In this document: positions 9,382 through 18,006 of the stretch, one piece after another
Layout: each line of letters begins with the position of its first letter
Numbering within the stretch: position 1 is the first letter of the stretch
From: Acidimicrobiaceae bacterium
GTDB taxonomy: Bacteria; Actinomycetota; Acidimicrobiia; Acidimicrobiales; Acidimicrobiaceae
Direction of reading: 5' to 3'
NCBI GenBank assembly: GCA_013044385.1
Contig: JABEUN010000078.1
Span: 1-64,000 of the forward strand
Length of the DNA stretch: 64,000 nt
Made by a program: the position numbers and the translations under genes
The notes under the pieces: generated by a model
Seen by the model: only the letters and a program-made list of their open reading frames with translations
The model's database searches: none
Told to the model about the DNA's origin: nothing

Positions 9382-10821
9382 ATGAGAGACCTTAAGATAT
9401 CCGTGGTAGTGACCCCGGAAATCTCTGGATTGCCGAACTTCGTAGCAGTTGGCAGACCGATCCCAGATGGTATCGGGGCATCTGATGTCTGGAATTTTAG
9501 AGGTGACGCCTCCGAAATCGCTCCTGGTCGACTGGGAGATCGGGAGGTGGTCTTCCTTGGAGCCGGAGCTATTTCGGACCTCGATTCAAGCGCTGTGAGA
9601 TCTCTTGGCGCTTCATTCGCCAGACGGTTGCCGAAGTTTGGGAATTCGGTTCTCGACATCCGTTACCTTGCTGACCAATTTGACGAAGTGTCCAGTTCGT
9701 TGGTTGCACTGTTTGAGGGCATCTTGCTAGGAAACTACCGCTATGACGCTCTCCGCTCAAAGGCCTCACTGCCGGAGAACGAGGCCGACTTCTCGTCGGT
9801 AACGGTGGTGGTTCCCAGTGAGTGGCTCGACGCTGCCTCAAACTCGGCAAATGTCGCAAAGTTGCATGCAAGTGCAACGGCGCTGGCCCGGGATCTGATT
9901 AACGAGCCGGCCAAGACGATGACTCCGACTCGATTTGCAGATGTGGCAACCGAGGTCGCCGAGACTGCTGGTCTAGCGATCCGAGTTTGGGACGAGGAGG
10001 ACGCAAAGAGAGAACGCCTAGGGGGCCTGCTCGGAGTAGCGGCCGGTTCGGAGCAGCCACCGAGGATGATTCGACTCACGTATCGGCCGAGTGGGACTCC
10101 CCTCGGCAAGGTCGCATTAGTGGGCAAGGGCATCACCTTCGATTCAGGTGGTCTCTCATTGAAGCCTCCGGGGGGAATGGAGGCCATGAAGACCGACATG
10201 TCAGGTGCCGCCGCCGTCCTTGCTACAATGAGTGTGCTTGGCGCACTCGACTGTCAGTTCGAGGTCAACGGTTACATGGCTCTCACGGAGAATCTCCCAT
10301 CTGGCACCGCCACAAAGCCGGGTGATGTTTTGACTACGCGATCGGGTAAGACAATCGAGGTCCTGAATACTGATGCTGAGGGCCGACTGGTGCTATCTGA
10401 TGCGCTGACACTAGCGGTTGAGGACGGGGCCGAGCAGGTGGTTGACCTGGCGACACTGACAGGCGCCTGTGTAGTGGCGCTCGGTGGAGAGATTGCAGGC
10501 ATATTCAGCAATGATGAAACGCTCGTGGCCGACATAGTGGCCGCCGGAGAGATTGCCGGTGAGCCGTACTGGCAGCTCCCGCTTCCGAAGCGGTATCGGA
10601 AGCATATCGATTCTGAGATCGCCGATATGAAGAACATGGGTGAACCCGGTGCTGCCGGAGCAATTGCGGCGGCACTACTGCTCCAGGAGTTCGTCGGAGA
10701 TGCAAAGTGGGCCCATCTGGATATAGCTGGACCGTCGCGATCTAACAAGGACGTGGATATATTCGCAAAAGGTGGAACGGGATTCGGAACCAGAACCCTT
10801 CTTGCTTGGTTAACCGACTGA
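9382..10821 (+). CDS. pepA: Leucyl aminopeptidase (M17)
   Basis: 479 residues from ATG 9382, which has GGAG five bases upstream; an in-frame start at 9337 is less likely. The C-terminal catalytic domain carries the two metal-binding motifs of cytosol aminopeptidases: VGKGITFDSGGLSLKP (Lys and Asp ligands) and NTDAEGRLVLSDAL (Asp, Glu and the catalytic Arg). The variable N-terminal domain spans about residues 1-165. It removes N-terminal amino acids, preferably leucine, and normally forms a hexamer in the cytosol. It faces the downstream unknown gene convergently. Confidence 0.95.
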   Translation: MRDLKISVVVTPEISGLPNFVAVGRPIPDGIGASDVWNFRGDASEIAPGRLGDREVVFLGAGAISDLDSSAVRSLGASFARRLPKFGNSVLDIRYLADQFDEVSSSLVALFEGILLGNYRYDALRSKASLPENEADFSSVTVVVPSEWLDAASNSANVAKLHASATALARDLINEPAKTMTPTRFADVATEVAETAGLAIRVWDEEDAKRERLGGLLGVAAGSEQPPRMIRLTYRPSGTPLGKVALVGKGITFDSGGLSLKPPGGMEAMKTDMSGAAAVLATMSVLGALDCQFEVNGYMALTENLPSGTATKPGDVLTTRSGKTIEVLNTDAEGRLVLSDALTLAVEDGAEQVVDLATLTGACVVALGGEIAGIFSNDETLVADIVAAGEIAGEPYWQLPLPKRYRKHIDSEIADMKNMGEPGAAGAIAAALLLQEFVGDAKWAHLDIAGPSRSNKDVDIFAKGGTGFGTRTLLAWLTD

Positions 10822-10935
10822 GCTTCCCGGGCTCAGTTCGAAAATCGTGGGGCTAGACGGATGGGGCGGTGCAAAACGGTAGCTTGCTCCATCCGCTCGA
10901 CCATTTAGCTGTGCATCCTTCCTGCATGTGCTCGC

Positions 10936-11613
10936 TTAGGAGCCACTGCTTCCGATTATGAGGCTGACTGCATGCGCTGCAATGTTGGGATCGAAGTTCC
11001 ACTTGCAGAGCTGCAGCTCGATCTCACTACGACCCTCGCCAAGATCAAAGAGGGTTCGCGCCAACTGGTAAGCCCTCTTACGCTCCTTGTCCAACTCTTC
11101 CGTTCCAGAGTGGCTAAGGGTTGGGTGAGAGTCTGCCAGGGCCTTCGGGAGCCTCGAAAGTTGACGCACAGTGAGTGGCGCCAGCTTGCGTCTGAAGGCG
11201 AATGTGCCTTCATTGGTCTGTCTAGCGACTTCGAAATCGACGCATCTTTGCAAGGTTTTCAGTAGCAGGGAGTTCGTACCTTTTGCGTCGCCGAGTCCAA
11301 GGGAGGACGCAAGGAAGGTTGCTGGGATCTCGATTCCCCCAGGATACATCTCGAGCAGGAATCCAGCCCGACGCAGGAGCCAGATCGATGATGGTCCAAG
11401 CACGGGCAACCAGAAGTGCTCCACATAGTTCGACCGCGGATCGTACCCAATCTGGTCGATCAGTGGATCGGCCCATGAGACCAACCTCAGATCCGCCTGG
11501 AAACTCACTTGTGCGTTACGCCTGTACGGTGAGGAGCTACCAGTCTGTGTTGTAGCGAGTTCCGTCCCAGTTGACTTGTTCTGCATTGGGTTACTTCCAA
11601 GTGCGAGATCCAT
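10936..11613 (-). CDS. Conserved-looking hypothetical protein
   Basis: 225 residues that I do not recognise. The start has a good ribosome-binding region (AAGGAG nine bases before ATG, then GGAAGAG). Residues about 60-125 look folded (SNYVEHFWLPVLGPSSIWLLRRAGF) and the C-terminal half is helical and charged, with the stretch ELDKERKRAYQLARTLFDLGEG. There is no signal peptide or membrane segment. The N-terminal 30 residues are Ser/Thr/Asn-rich and probably disordered. It is convergent with pepA and upstream, by 126 nt, of nothing on its own strand, so it appears to be monocistronic. Confidence 0.7.
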   Translation of the reverse strand: MDLALGSNPMQNKSTGTELATTQTGSSSPYRRNAQVSFQADLRLVSWADPLIDQIGYDPRSNYVEHFWLPVLGPSSIWLLRRAGFLLEMYPGGIEIPATFLASSLGLGDAKGTNSLLLKTLQRCVDFEVARQTNEGTFAFRRKLAPLTVRQLSRLPKALADSHPTLSHSGTEELDKERKRAYQLARTLFDLGEGRSEIELQLCKWNFDPNIAAHAVSLIIGSSGS

Positions 11614-11739
11614 CTCTTCCTGCTCCTTCGATTGGTCCTCGTTGTAGAATACTATGAAAAGTGATGAAATACAATCAAAGCAACAAAATCTGGCCGGAGT
11701 ACAGTGCCTTTGTCTCCATGCATATAACTAGTCGACTGA

Positions 11740-12363
11740 TCACCTGGACTTCGATCCTTTTCCATACTCTCCGGCGTGCAGCTGCGTAGCTGGATCTCGA
11801 CGGGGGATAGCCTTCGCGGATCCCAGACGATTGTCACTTTTGGCGTGGCCAACTGCGATAACGCCAACTGGGATCAGCTCTGCTGGTATGTTGAATTTCA
11901 CCGCCAGATCACCCTGGTTGCGGAAGATGCCGAAGAAGCCAGCTGCAAGTCCGAGATCAACCGCTTTGAGTAGTACTGCCATCGCCGAAGCTCCGGCATC
12001 GAATATCCAGAACGGTACCGGCCAGTTCTCGATCGAGTGAAGGCCAGAGCTGCCCTTGTCAGGCATTGCATAGCGTGTCAGGTAGGCGGTCGGCCCGGAG
12101 AGTACCACCATGAGGAGCGGTGCTGCCTGGGTGTCGCGGTGTGACGGATTCCTGCTGAGCCAATCCACGTCGACCTGATTCTCCCAGAAACGTCTGCGGT
12201 CTTGTTCCGTCGTGAGGATTAGGTATTCGATTCCCTGACTGAAGCCTGCCGATGGCCCCCGTAGGGCCGCCCTAGCAAGACTGGTGATCTCGGCATCGGT
12301 AAGGGCGTCGTCCCTGAAAGACCTGCACATCTTTCGCTTCTGTAGTACTAGATCAAACTCCAT
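11740..12363 (-). CDS. Nitroreductase-family flavoprotein
   Basis: 207 residues with the FMN-binding nitroreductase layout: an N-terminal KRKMCRSFRDDALTDAEI (the R-S-x-R motif that contacts FMN phosphate), SLARAALRGPSAGFSQGIEYLIL, and the glycine-bearing AVDLGLAAGFFGIF in the second half. Members reduce quinones, nitro groups or other electrophiles with NAD(P)H or F420H2; the substrate here is unknown. It stands alone between unrelated genes. One idea, not shown by context, is that it supplies the FMN activity missing from the short CofE encoded at 29 kb. Confidence 0.8.
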   Translation of the reverse strand: MEFDLVLQKRKMCRSFRDDALTDAEITSLARAALRGPSAGFSQGIEYLILTTEQDRRRFWENQVDVDWLSRNPSHRDTQAAPLLMVVLSGPTAYLTRYAMPDKGSSGLHSIENWPVPFWIFDAGASAMAVLLKAVDLGLAAGFFGIFRNQGDLAVKFNIPAELIPVGVIAVGHAKSDNRLGSAKAIPRRDPATQLHAGEYGKGSKSR

Positions 12364-12473
12364 TTCGTCAAACTAGCAACCGAAGATGCAAGACTCTGGC
12401 TACTTTTCACGGTTCGGGAATCCTGAGTGAACTGGTAGGGTTTACAGGAACAGTCGTGCTAAGAGGTGTATGG

Positions 12474-13649
12474 ATGGCGAGTTTCAGGGACCTTCTGTTC
12501 CAGACGAAGCGAGAGGTCGAGGAGATATCGACCGAGGAGGCGGAGGCGCTCTTCGGTGACTGGACTTTCTTGGATGTTAGAGAAGCGGACGAGTTTCAGC
12601 AAGGCTCCATTCCGACCTCAGTCTTCATACCGCGCGGGAATCTTGAGATACAGATCGAAGCCAAAATTCCGGACAGGAAGACTCCGATAGTCATTTACTG
12701 TGCTGGAGGGGTGAGGTCGGCTTTCGCCGCAAGGACCCTCGCCGAACTCGGTTATGAAAAAGTCGTATCGATGTTGGGGGGCTTCAACCGATGGAAGGAC
12801 GAGGGTAGAAGCTGGGCAGTTCCGAAGACGCTCGACCAAGAGCAACGAAACCGATACCAGCGACATCTACTGCTCCCTGAGGTTGGCGATGCGGGACAGC
12901 AGAAGCTCCTCGAATCCAAGGTGCTACTCCTAGGTGCTGGAGGTCTTGGCTCTCCCGCTGCGCTTTATCTTGCGGCCGCCGGGGTGGGAAACCTTGGCAT
13001 AATCGATATGGACGTGGTCGACGCCTCCAATCTGCAACGTCAGATTCTCCACAATATGGATCGCATAGGCGATCGCAAGGTCGACTCGGCCAAGAAGACT
13101 TTAACCCTGCTGAATCCCGATGTAGTTGTCACGACTTACGACCAGCGCCTCGGCGCCGACAATATTCTCGATATCATCGACGGATACGATGTGATTGTGG
13201 ACGGAACGGACAACTTTCCCACGCGATACCTGCTGAATGATGCAGCACTCAAGAAGAAAATCCCGGTCGTCCACGGATCGATATTCAGGTTCGAGGGCCA
13301 GGCAACGGTTTTCGACCCCTACGTTGGTCCCTGTTATCGGTGCTTTGTCCCCGAACCTCCCCCCGCCGAGTTGGCGCCATCGTGTGCAGAGGCTGGAGTG
13401 CTTGGAGTGCTTCCAGGAATAATAGGTTCCATCCAGGCAATGGAGGCGATCAAGATTCTGCTCGGTCTCGGCACATCGCTGTCCGGCAGGCTTCTAGCAT
13501 ACGATGCGCTTGAAGAGACGTTCAGAACCTTCAAGATGAGAAGAGATCCGAGCTGCTCAACGTGCAGCATAGATCCTGCGGACATAGTCATCGCTGAATA
13601 TGATGACCTCTGCATGCCACACGCAACCCAACCACCGGTTCTTGGCTGA
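12474..13649 (+). CDS. Rhodanese-MoeB adenylyltransferase/sulfurtransferase (reversed domain order)
   Basis: 391 residues combining a rhodanese and an E1-like adenylyltransferase, the pair that activates and thiolates ubiquitin-like sulfur carriers for molybdopterin, thiamine or cysteine synthesis. The rhodanese comes first (about 15-115), with the persulfide Cys 76 in YCAGGVRS. The MoeB/ThiF domain follows (about 125-390): ATP loop LLGAGGLGSPAALYL, DGTDNFPTRYLLND, CAEAGVLG, and zinc cysteines in CYRC and CSTC. MoeZ and MOCS3 have the opposite order. ATG 12474 is preferred over GTG 12456 since AAGAGG lies upstream of it. No sulfur-carrier gene is adjacent, so the pathway served is open. Confidence 0.9.
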   Translation: MASFRDLLFQTKREVEEISTEEAEALFGDWTFLDVREADEFQQGSIPTSVFIPRGNLEIQIEAKIPDRKTPIVIYCAGGVRSAFAARTLAELGYEKVVSMLGGFNRWKDEGRSWAVPKTLDQEQRNRYQRHLLLPEVGDAGQQKLLESKVLLLGAGGLGSPAALYLAAAGVGNLGIIDMDVVDASNLQRQILHNMDRIGDRKVDSAKKTLTLLNPDVVVTTYDQRLGADNILDIIDGYDVIVDGTDNFPTRYLLNDAALKKKIPVVHGSIFRFEGQATVFDPYVGPCYRCFVPEPPPAELAPSCAEAGVLGVLPGIIGSIQAMEAIKILLGLGTSLSGRLLAYDALEETFRTFKMRRDPSCSTCSIDPADIVIAEYDDLCMPHATQPPVLG

Positions 13650-13790
13650 TCGGCCTCTCGGCTCGGACAGCAAACTTCGAATTGGCTTTGCCCCACCGCT
13701 TTAGAGCGTTCGTGGTCTGGATATGACTTATGTGTCGAAAGCTACAGTAGCGGTTTTCAGTTTGTCCTTTTTGACGATTAGTCTTTGGCT

Positions 13791-15386
13791 ATGAAAGAGG
13801 AGATTCAAGGACATCCGAGGGTTACCGATTCAGGGATAGAGATCGATCCCGTCTATGACAGTTCTGACCTGGCTGGATGGGACTCCGGTGCCAAGTTGGG
13901 TAGACCGGGCTCGTACCCATTCACTAGGGGAATCTATCCTGACATGTACCGTGGTCGCCCTTGGACCATGCGCCAGTATGCCGGGTTTGGAACTGCCGAG
14001 GCGACAAATGAGAGGTTCAAATTCCTGCTCGATGCGGGACAGACCGGCCTCAGCTGTGCTTTTGACCTTCCGACCCAGATGGGATTTGACTCGGATCACC
14101 CACGCGCTGAAGGCGAGGTGGGTAAGGTCGGGGTGGCGATCTCCTCTATCGAGGACATGAAGCTGCTTCTGTACGATCTCCCATTAGATCGTGTTACTAC
14201 ATCTATGACCATCAACGCGACTGCGTCCACTTTGCTTCTTTTGTACCAGCTGGTCGCCGAGGAGGCGGGGATAGATCCAGTCAAGCTCGGTGGAACCATC
14301 CAGAATGACATTTTGAAAGAGTATGTGGCCAGGGGAACCTATATCTACCCGCCCCGTCCGTCCATGAGGATAATTACTGACGTCTTCTCGTACTGTAACG
14401 ACAACCTTCCATCCTGGAACACTATCTCCATATCTGGCTACCACATTAGGGAGGCGGGCTCCACTGCGGTCCAGGAGATCGCGTTTACGATAGCCAATGG
14501 AATAGCCTACGTCCAGGCTGCGGTCGATGCTGGACTAGACGTGGACGCTTTCGCTCCGAGGCTCAGCTTCTTCTGGAACGCCCACAACAACCTCTTCGAG
14601 GAGGTTGCCAAGTACAGGGCGGCCAGAAGAATGTGGGCCAGGATTATGACAGAGCGCTTTGGCGCCAAAGATGACAGATCCAAGGTTCTCAGATTCCACA
14701 CTCAGACCGGTGGATCCACCCTTGCGGCCCAACAGCCAGAGGTGAACTTGATCAGGGTTGCTGTGCAGGCTTTGGCCGCAGTCATGGGGGGAACCCAGAG
14801 CCTTCATACGAACGGTTTCGATGAGGCCCTTGGCCTTCCGACGGAACGGGCGGCCAAGCTCGCACTTAGGACACAGCAGGTCATAGCCTATGAGTCTGGT
14901 GTCACCGATTCGGTAGATCCTCTTGGCGGATCATATTTCGTTGAGTCGTTGACTGACGAGGTAGAGGAGTTGGCTCTCAAGTATCTTGACCGCATCGACG
15001 AGATGGGAGGGGCAGTTTCGGCGATAGAGGCGGGTTACATGCAGGATGAAATCGATCAGGCTGCGTATGAATACACAAAGGCGATCGATTCCAAGCAGAA
15101 GATTGTTGTCGGAGTGAATCAGTTTGTGGAGACTGCGCCCGACACGACAGATGTATTCCCAGTCGACCCGGCCCAACAGCGGTTACAGGCTCAAAGGGTG
15201 GCGAAGCTCAAGGTCGACAGAGCCTCTGAACCCGTCGAGACCGCCCTTGCCGAGATTCGTAGGGTGGCCCGAGATGGCGGGAACCTCCTCTATCCCATGA
15301 AGGAGGCGCTCAGAAGTCGAGCCACTCTAGGCGAGGTCTCCGACGCTCTGCGTTCAGAATTTGGGGTCTACCAGCCTTCGCGCTAA
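13791..15386 (+). CDS. Methylmalonyl-CoA mutase, large (catalytic) subunit
   Basis: 531 residues covering only the substrate-binding TIM barrel of the acyl-CoA mutase family: [20 protein letters not shown] at the N-terminus, [15 protein letters not shown], and [20 protein letters not shown], in which the Arg matches the carboxylate-binding residue of methylmalonyl mutases rather than the Gln of isobutyryl mutases. There is no B12-binding domain (no DxHxxG at the C-terminus), so a separate small subunit is needed; none lies in this window. It rearranges (R)-methylmalonyl-CoA and succinyl-CoA using adenosylcobalamin. A related substrate such as ethylmalonyl-CoA is not excluded. The next gene follows after six bases. 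Confidence 0.88.
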   Translation: MKEEIQGHPRVTDSGIEIDPVYDSSDLAGWDSGAKLGRPGSYPFTRGIYPDMYRGRPWTMRQYAGFGTAEATNERFKFLLDAGQTGLSCAFDLPTQMGFDSDHPRAEGEVGKVGVAISSIEDMKLLLYDLPLDRVTTSMTINATASTLLLLYQLVAEEAGIDPVKLGGTIQNDILKEYVARGTYIYPPRPSMRIITDVFSYCNDNLPSWNTISISGYHIREAGSTAVQEIAFTIANGIAYVQAAVDAGLDVDAFAPRLSFFWNAHNNLFEEVAKYRAARRMWARIMTERFGAKDDRSKVLRFHTQTGGSTLAAQQPEVNLIRVAVQALAAVMGGTQSLHTNGFDEALGLPTERAAKLALRTQQVIAYESGVTDSVDPLGGSYFVESLTDEVEELALKYLDRIDEMGGAVSAIEAGYMQDEIDQAAYEYTKAIDSKQKIVVGVNQFVETAPDTTDVFPVDPAQQRLQAQRVAKLKVDRASEPVETALAEIRRVARDGGNLLYPMKEALRSRATLGEVSDALRSEFGVYQPSR

Positions 15387-15392
15387 ATTGTC

Positions 15393-16754
15393 GTGGTGAG
15401 ATTCGTAATCATTGGCGGCGGTCCCGCCGGAGTTCAAGCCGCAACCCACGCTGCAAGGCTTGGAGCGCACGTCACGTTGGTGGAAAAAGATATCCTCGGA
15501 GGTGCAGCCAATCTTTGGGACTGTGTTCCCTCGAAAGCGATGATCGCTACTGGAGACCTGATTACCCAGCAGGCCAGGTCGAGGGGAATGGGACTTCGGT
15601 CGGAAGGTGTCGTACCGGACCTGGGTGAGATTCGGGAGCGTATCGAGTCGATAACCAACAGGCTTGCAAGGTCCAACACCGGTCTGTTGGACTCCCAGGG
15701 TGTCAGGGTGTTGCGAGGTGTTGGACATCTCACCGGGCCCAACAGTGTGAGGGTTGAGACCGACGAGGGCGAAACGGTCGACCTTGAGGCAGACTCAATA
15801 CTCTTGGCGACCGGGTCGAGACCGAGGATCCCAGATTGGGCCGAAGTCGATGGTGACAGGATACTAATCACCAGGCAGGCCTATCCTCCAAAGGTTGTTC
15901 CAGAACATTTGATCGTCATCGGCTCTGGCGTGACTGGGGTCGAATTTGTCCACATGTTCAGGTGCTTCGGCTCGAAGGTATCCCTAGTGGTATCGCGACA
16001 GCAGGTTCTGCCGCTGAAGGACCCAGAAGTGGCCGCTGCGTTGGAGACGGACTTCCTATCTAGCGGAGTGAAACTGTATAAAGGGGCCAAGGCCGTCTCG
16101 TTGGAACGCACCGACGATGGCGTTGTAGTCACGTGTGATGATGGTCGTACCATAAATGGTTCACACGTTTTACTCGCCATTGGCTCGATTCCTAATTCGG
16201 ACTTCCTCAATCTGAGTGCTGCTGGGGTCAGGACGGACAAAGGAGGCTATATACCGGTCAACCACCACTGTGTTTCCAATGTCCAACATATATACGCAGC
16301 TGGTGACCTGTCGGGCAAATTACCACTCGCTTCAGTTGCATCTACCCAGGGCCGCAAGATAGCGGAGCATGCGATGGGCCTGGACTCTCTTGAACATCGA
16401 CACCTCGATTATGACAAGGCCGCGTCTGCGATTTTTACGGAACCTGAAATTGCTGACGTTGGCCTCGCCGAAGCTGACGCCTTTGCCATGGGAAGGAAGA
16501 TCAGAGTGACCAAGGTCCCATTTGCTGCAAATCCGAGAGCTCTAATAAGCGGGGATCCGCGGGGCTTCGTAAAGGTAGTCTCGGATCCAGCGACGGGTGT
16601 CGTACTTGGTGGCTCGATAGTTGGACGCAACGCATCGGAGCTTATTTCGGTTATAGCCCTAGCCGTGACGGCGAACCTGAAGGTGACGGACATCTACGAG
16701 TCTCTTCTGGTGCACCCAGCCCTGGCTGAGGCTCTAGCCGATGCTGCCGATTGA
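15393..16754 (+). CDS. lpdA: LpdA-like NAD(P)H flavoprotein (lipoamide dehydrogenase homologue lacking a redox Cys)
   Basis: 453 residues with the fold of pyridine-nucleotide disulfide reductases: FAD site FVIIGGGPAGVQA at the N-terminus, NAD(P) site LIVIGSGVTGVEF near 175, second FAD motif HIYAAGDLSGKLPLASVA, and the C-terminal interface His-Glu in LLVHPALAE. The active-site stretch GGAANLWDCVPSK has Cys 44 but Ala 39 in place of the first cysteine of the usual GTCxxxxC pair, so a normal disulfide cannot form. Mycobacterial LpdA has the same loss and acts as a quinone reductase rather than a lipoamide dehydrogenase. The gene begins 6 nt after the mutase gene, so they are likely co-transcribed. 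Confidence 0.88.
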   Translation: MVRFVIIGGGPAGVQAATHAARLGAHVTLVEKDILGGAANLWDCVPSKAMIATGDLITQQARSRGMGLRSEGVVPDLGEIRERIESITNRLARSNTGLLDSQGVRVLRGVGHLTGPNSVRVETDEGETVDLEADSILLATGSRPRIPDWAEVDGDRILITRQAYPPKVVPEHLIVIGSGVTGVEFVHMFRCFGSKVSLVVSRQQVLPLKDPEVAAALETDFLSSGVKLYKGAKAVSLERTDDGVVVTCDDGRTINGSHVLLAIGSIPNSDFLNLSAAGVRTDKGGYIPVNHHCVSNVQHIYAAGDLSGKLPLASVASTQGRKIAEHAMGLDSLEHRHLDYDKAASAIFTEPEIADVGLAEADAFAMGRKIRVTKVPFAANPRALISGDPRGFVKVVSDPATGVVLGGSIVGRNASELISVIALAVTANLKVTDIYESLLVHPALAEALADAAD

Positions 16755-16765
16755 GTCGCTGAGAC

Positions 16766-17923
16766 TCATCTACAGGAGTGCGACAGGAGTCTGCTCCTAA
16801 TGGGCAGCGATTGAGCCGCATCCATGATGGTCCACGCCATAGCTAGTGCACTGTCAACCACGGCCCGGTCGGCCGCTGGGGAGGCGGCAGCGCTAGTGAA
16901 TTCGGGCTGGTGGTTGACCGCAGGTAACGAGTCGATTGAAACCATCGGGTGGATAGATGGAACCTCCAACGAGATATTTGCCATATCAGTTGAGGCCCGG
17001 AGACCGCCTGATGAGACGAAGGTTCTACCTATCTCGGTCGCGTTCGACACGTATAGGTCTACGATCTGCTCGTCATGGATGAACTCGGAGTAGGTGGGCG
17101 ATGGGGAGTGCACCAAGAGCGTGGAACCCGTTGCCACCGCACCGGCTTCGAAGCATCGCATAATCTTCGGTTCGAGTTCGGCCAGCTTCACCAGCGTCTC
17201 CGACCGGATTATATAGGTTGCCTCGACCAGAGCCGGAATGATGTTAGGTGCATCCCCTCCATGGGTCACTATGCCGTGCACCTTGTCGAAGGGCATTAGC
17301 TGCTGTCGTGCCAGAGCTATGGCCACTTGGGCTACGGTCATGGCGTCCTGGGCGTTTACTCCAAGAAATGGGAAACCGGCGGCGTGGGCAGCCTTACCTT
17401 CATATGTGATCTCTAAGTGCTTGGCGGCGACTGTATCCATCCTGTCGATGTCGTTTGGTCCCGGGTGTACCATGAGGGCCAAGTTCAACCCCGTGAAGCA
17501 GCCCCTCTCGAGCATCAGGATCTTTCCCCCGCCACCCTCTTCTGCTGGCGTCCCCAAGACCTTAAGAGTAATTCCCAGGTCGTCTGCGAATGGTGCGAGT
17601 GCGGTTGCCGCCAGATATGCGGCCGCAGCAATTACATTATGGCCGCAGGCGTGGCCGATCCCGGGAAGGGCGTCGTACTCAGCAAAAATACCGACAGTCA
17701 GGTCTCCGATTCCTGTCTGTCCGACGAATGCCGTTGGTATGTCTCCAGCACCCATCTCGACCTCAAGTCCGGCAGCTTTTAGCTTGGAGGCGAGAAGAGA
17801 CGATGCGAAAACTTCCTCGAACCCCACCTCGGGGTGGGAATGGATCTCGTGGCTAATCTCGATGGCGCTGCTTGCGGCGCTCTCTAGCCTCGCCTTCACC
17901 CTATCCTTGACAAGATCTGACAA
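16766..17923 (-). CDS. M20-family amidohydrolase/aminoacylase
   Basis: 385 residues of the M20D group (hippurate hydrolase, AbgB and N-acyl-amino-acid hydrolase relatives). Metal and catalytic motifs are visible: HSHPEVGFEE, EYDALPGIGHACGHNVI, and TPAEEGGGGK with the catalytic Glu pair. The dimerisation lid (LEITYEGKAAHAAGFPFLGVNA) sits in the middle. It should hydrolyse an amide bond on a small N-acyl compound in the cytosol; the substrate cannot be told. It is convergent with lpdA and follows the carboxylase gene on the same strand by 83 nt. Confidence 0.88.
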   Translation of the reverse strand: MSDLVKDRVKARLESAASSAIEISHEIHSHPEVGFEEVFASSLLASKLKAAGLEVEMGAGDIPTAFVGQTGIGDLTVGIFAEYDALPGIGHACGHNVIAAAAYLAATALAPFADDLGITLKVLGTPAEEGGGGKILMLERGCFTGLNLALMVHPGPNDIDRMDTVAAKHLEITYEGKAAHAAGFPFLGVNAQDAMTVAQVAIALARQQLMPFDKVHGIVTHGGDAPNIIPALVEATYIIRSETLVKLAELEPKIMRCFEAGAVATGSTLLVHSPSPTYSEFIHDEQIVDLYVSNATEIGRTFVSSGGLRASTDMANISLEVPSIHPMVSIDSLPAVNHQPEFTSAAASPAADRAVVDSALAMAWTIMDAAQSLPIRSRLLSHSCR

Positions 17924-18006
17924 TGCTTTGGTTCCCCCCTTGGACTTCCTGAATAGCGAATTCGTCTTCGGAGTTACCCGTCCGACCTCACTGAATTTCA
18001 GTACCC

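Noticed and set aside
10858-10895. Stem CGGATGGGGC/GCTCCATCCG between pepA and the unknown gene as a terminator
   Set aside because: Ten pairs with one G-T exist, but the loop is 18 nt and neither side has a T-run. Kept as a weak structure only.
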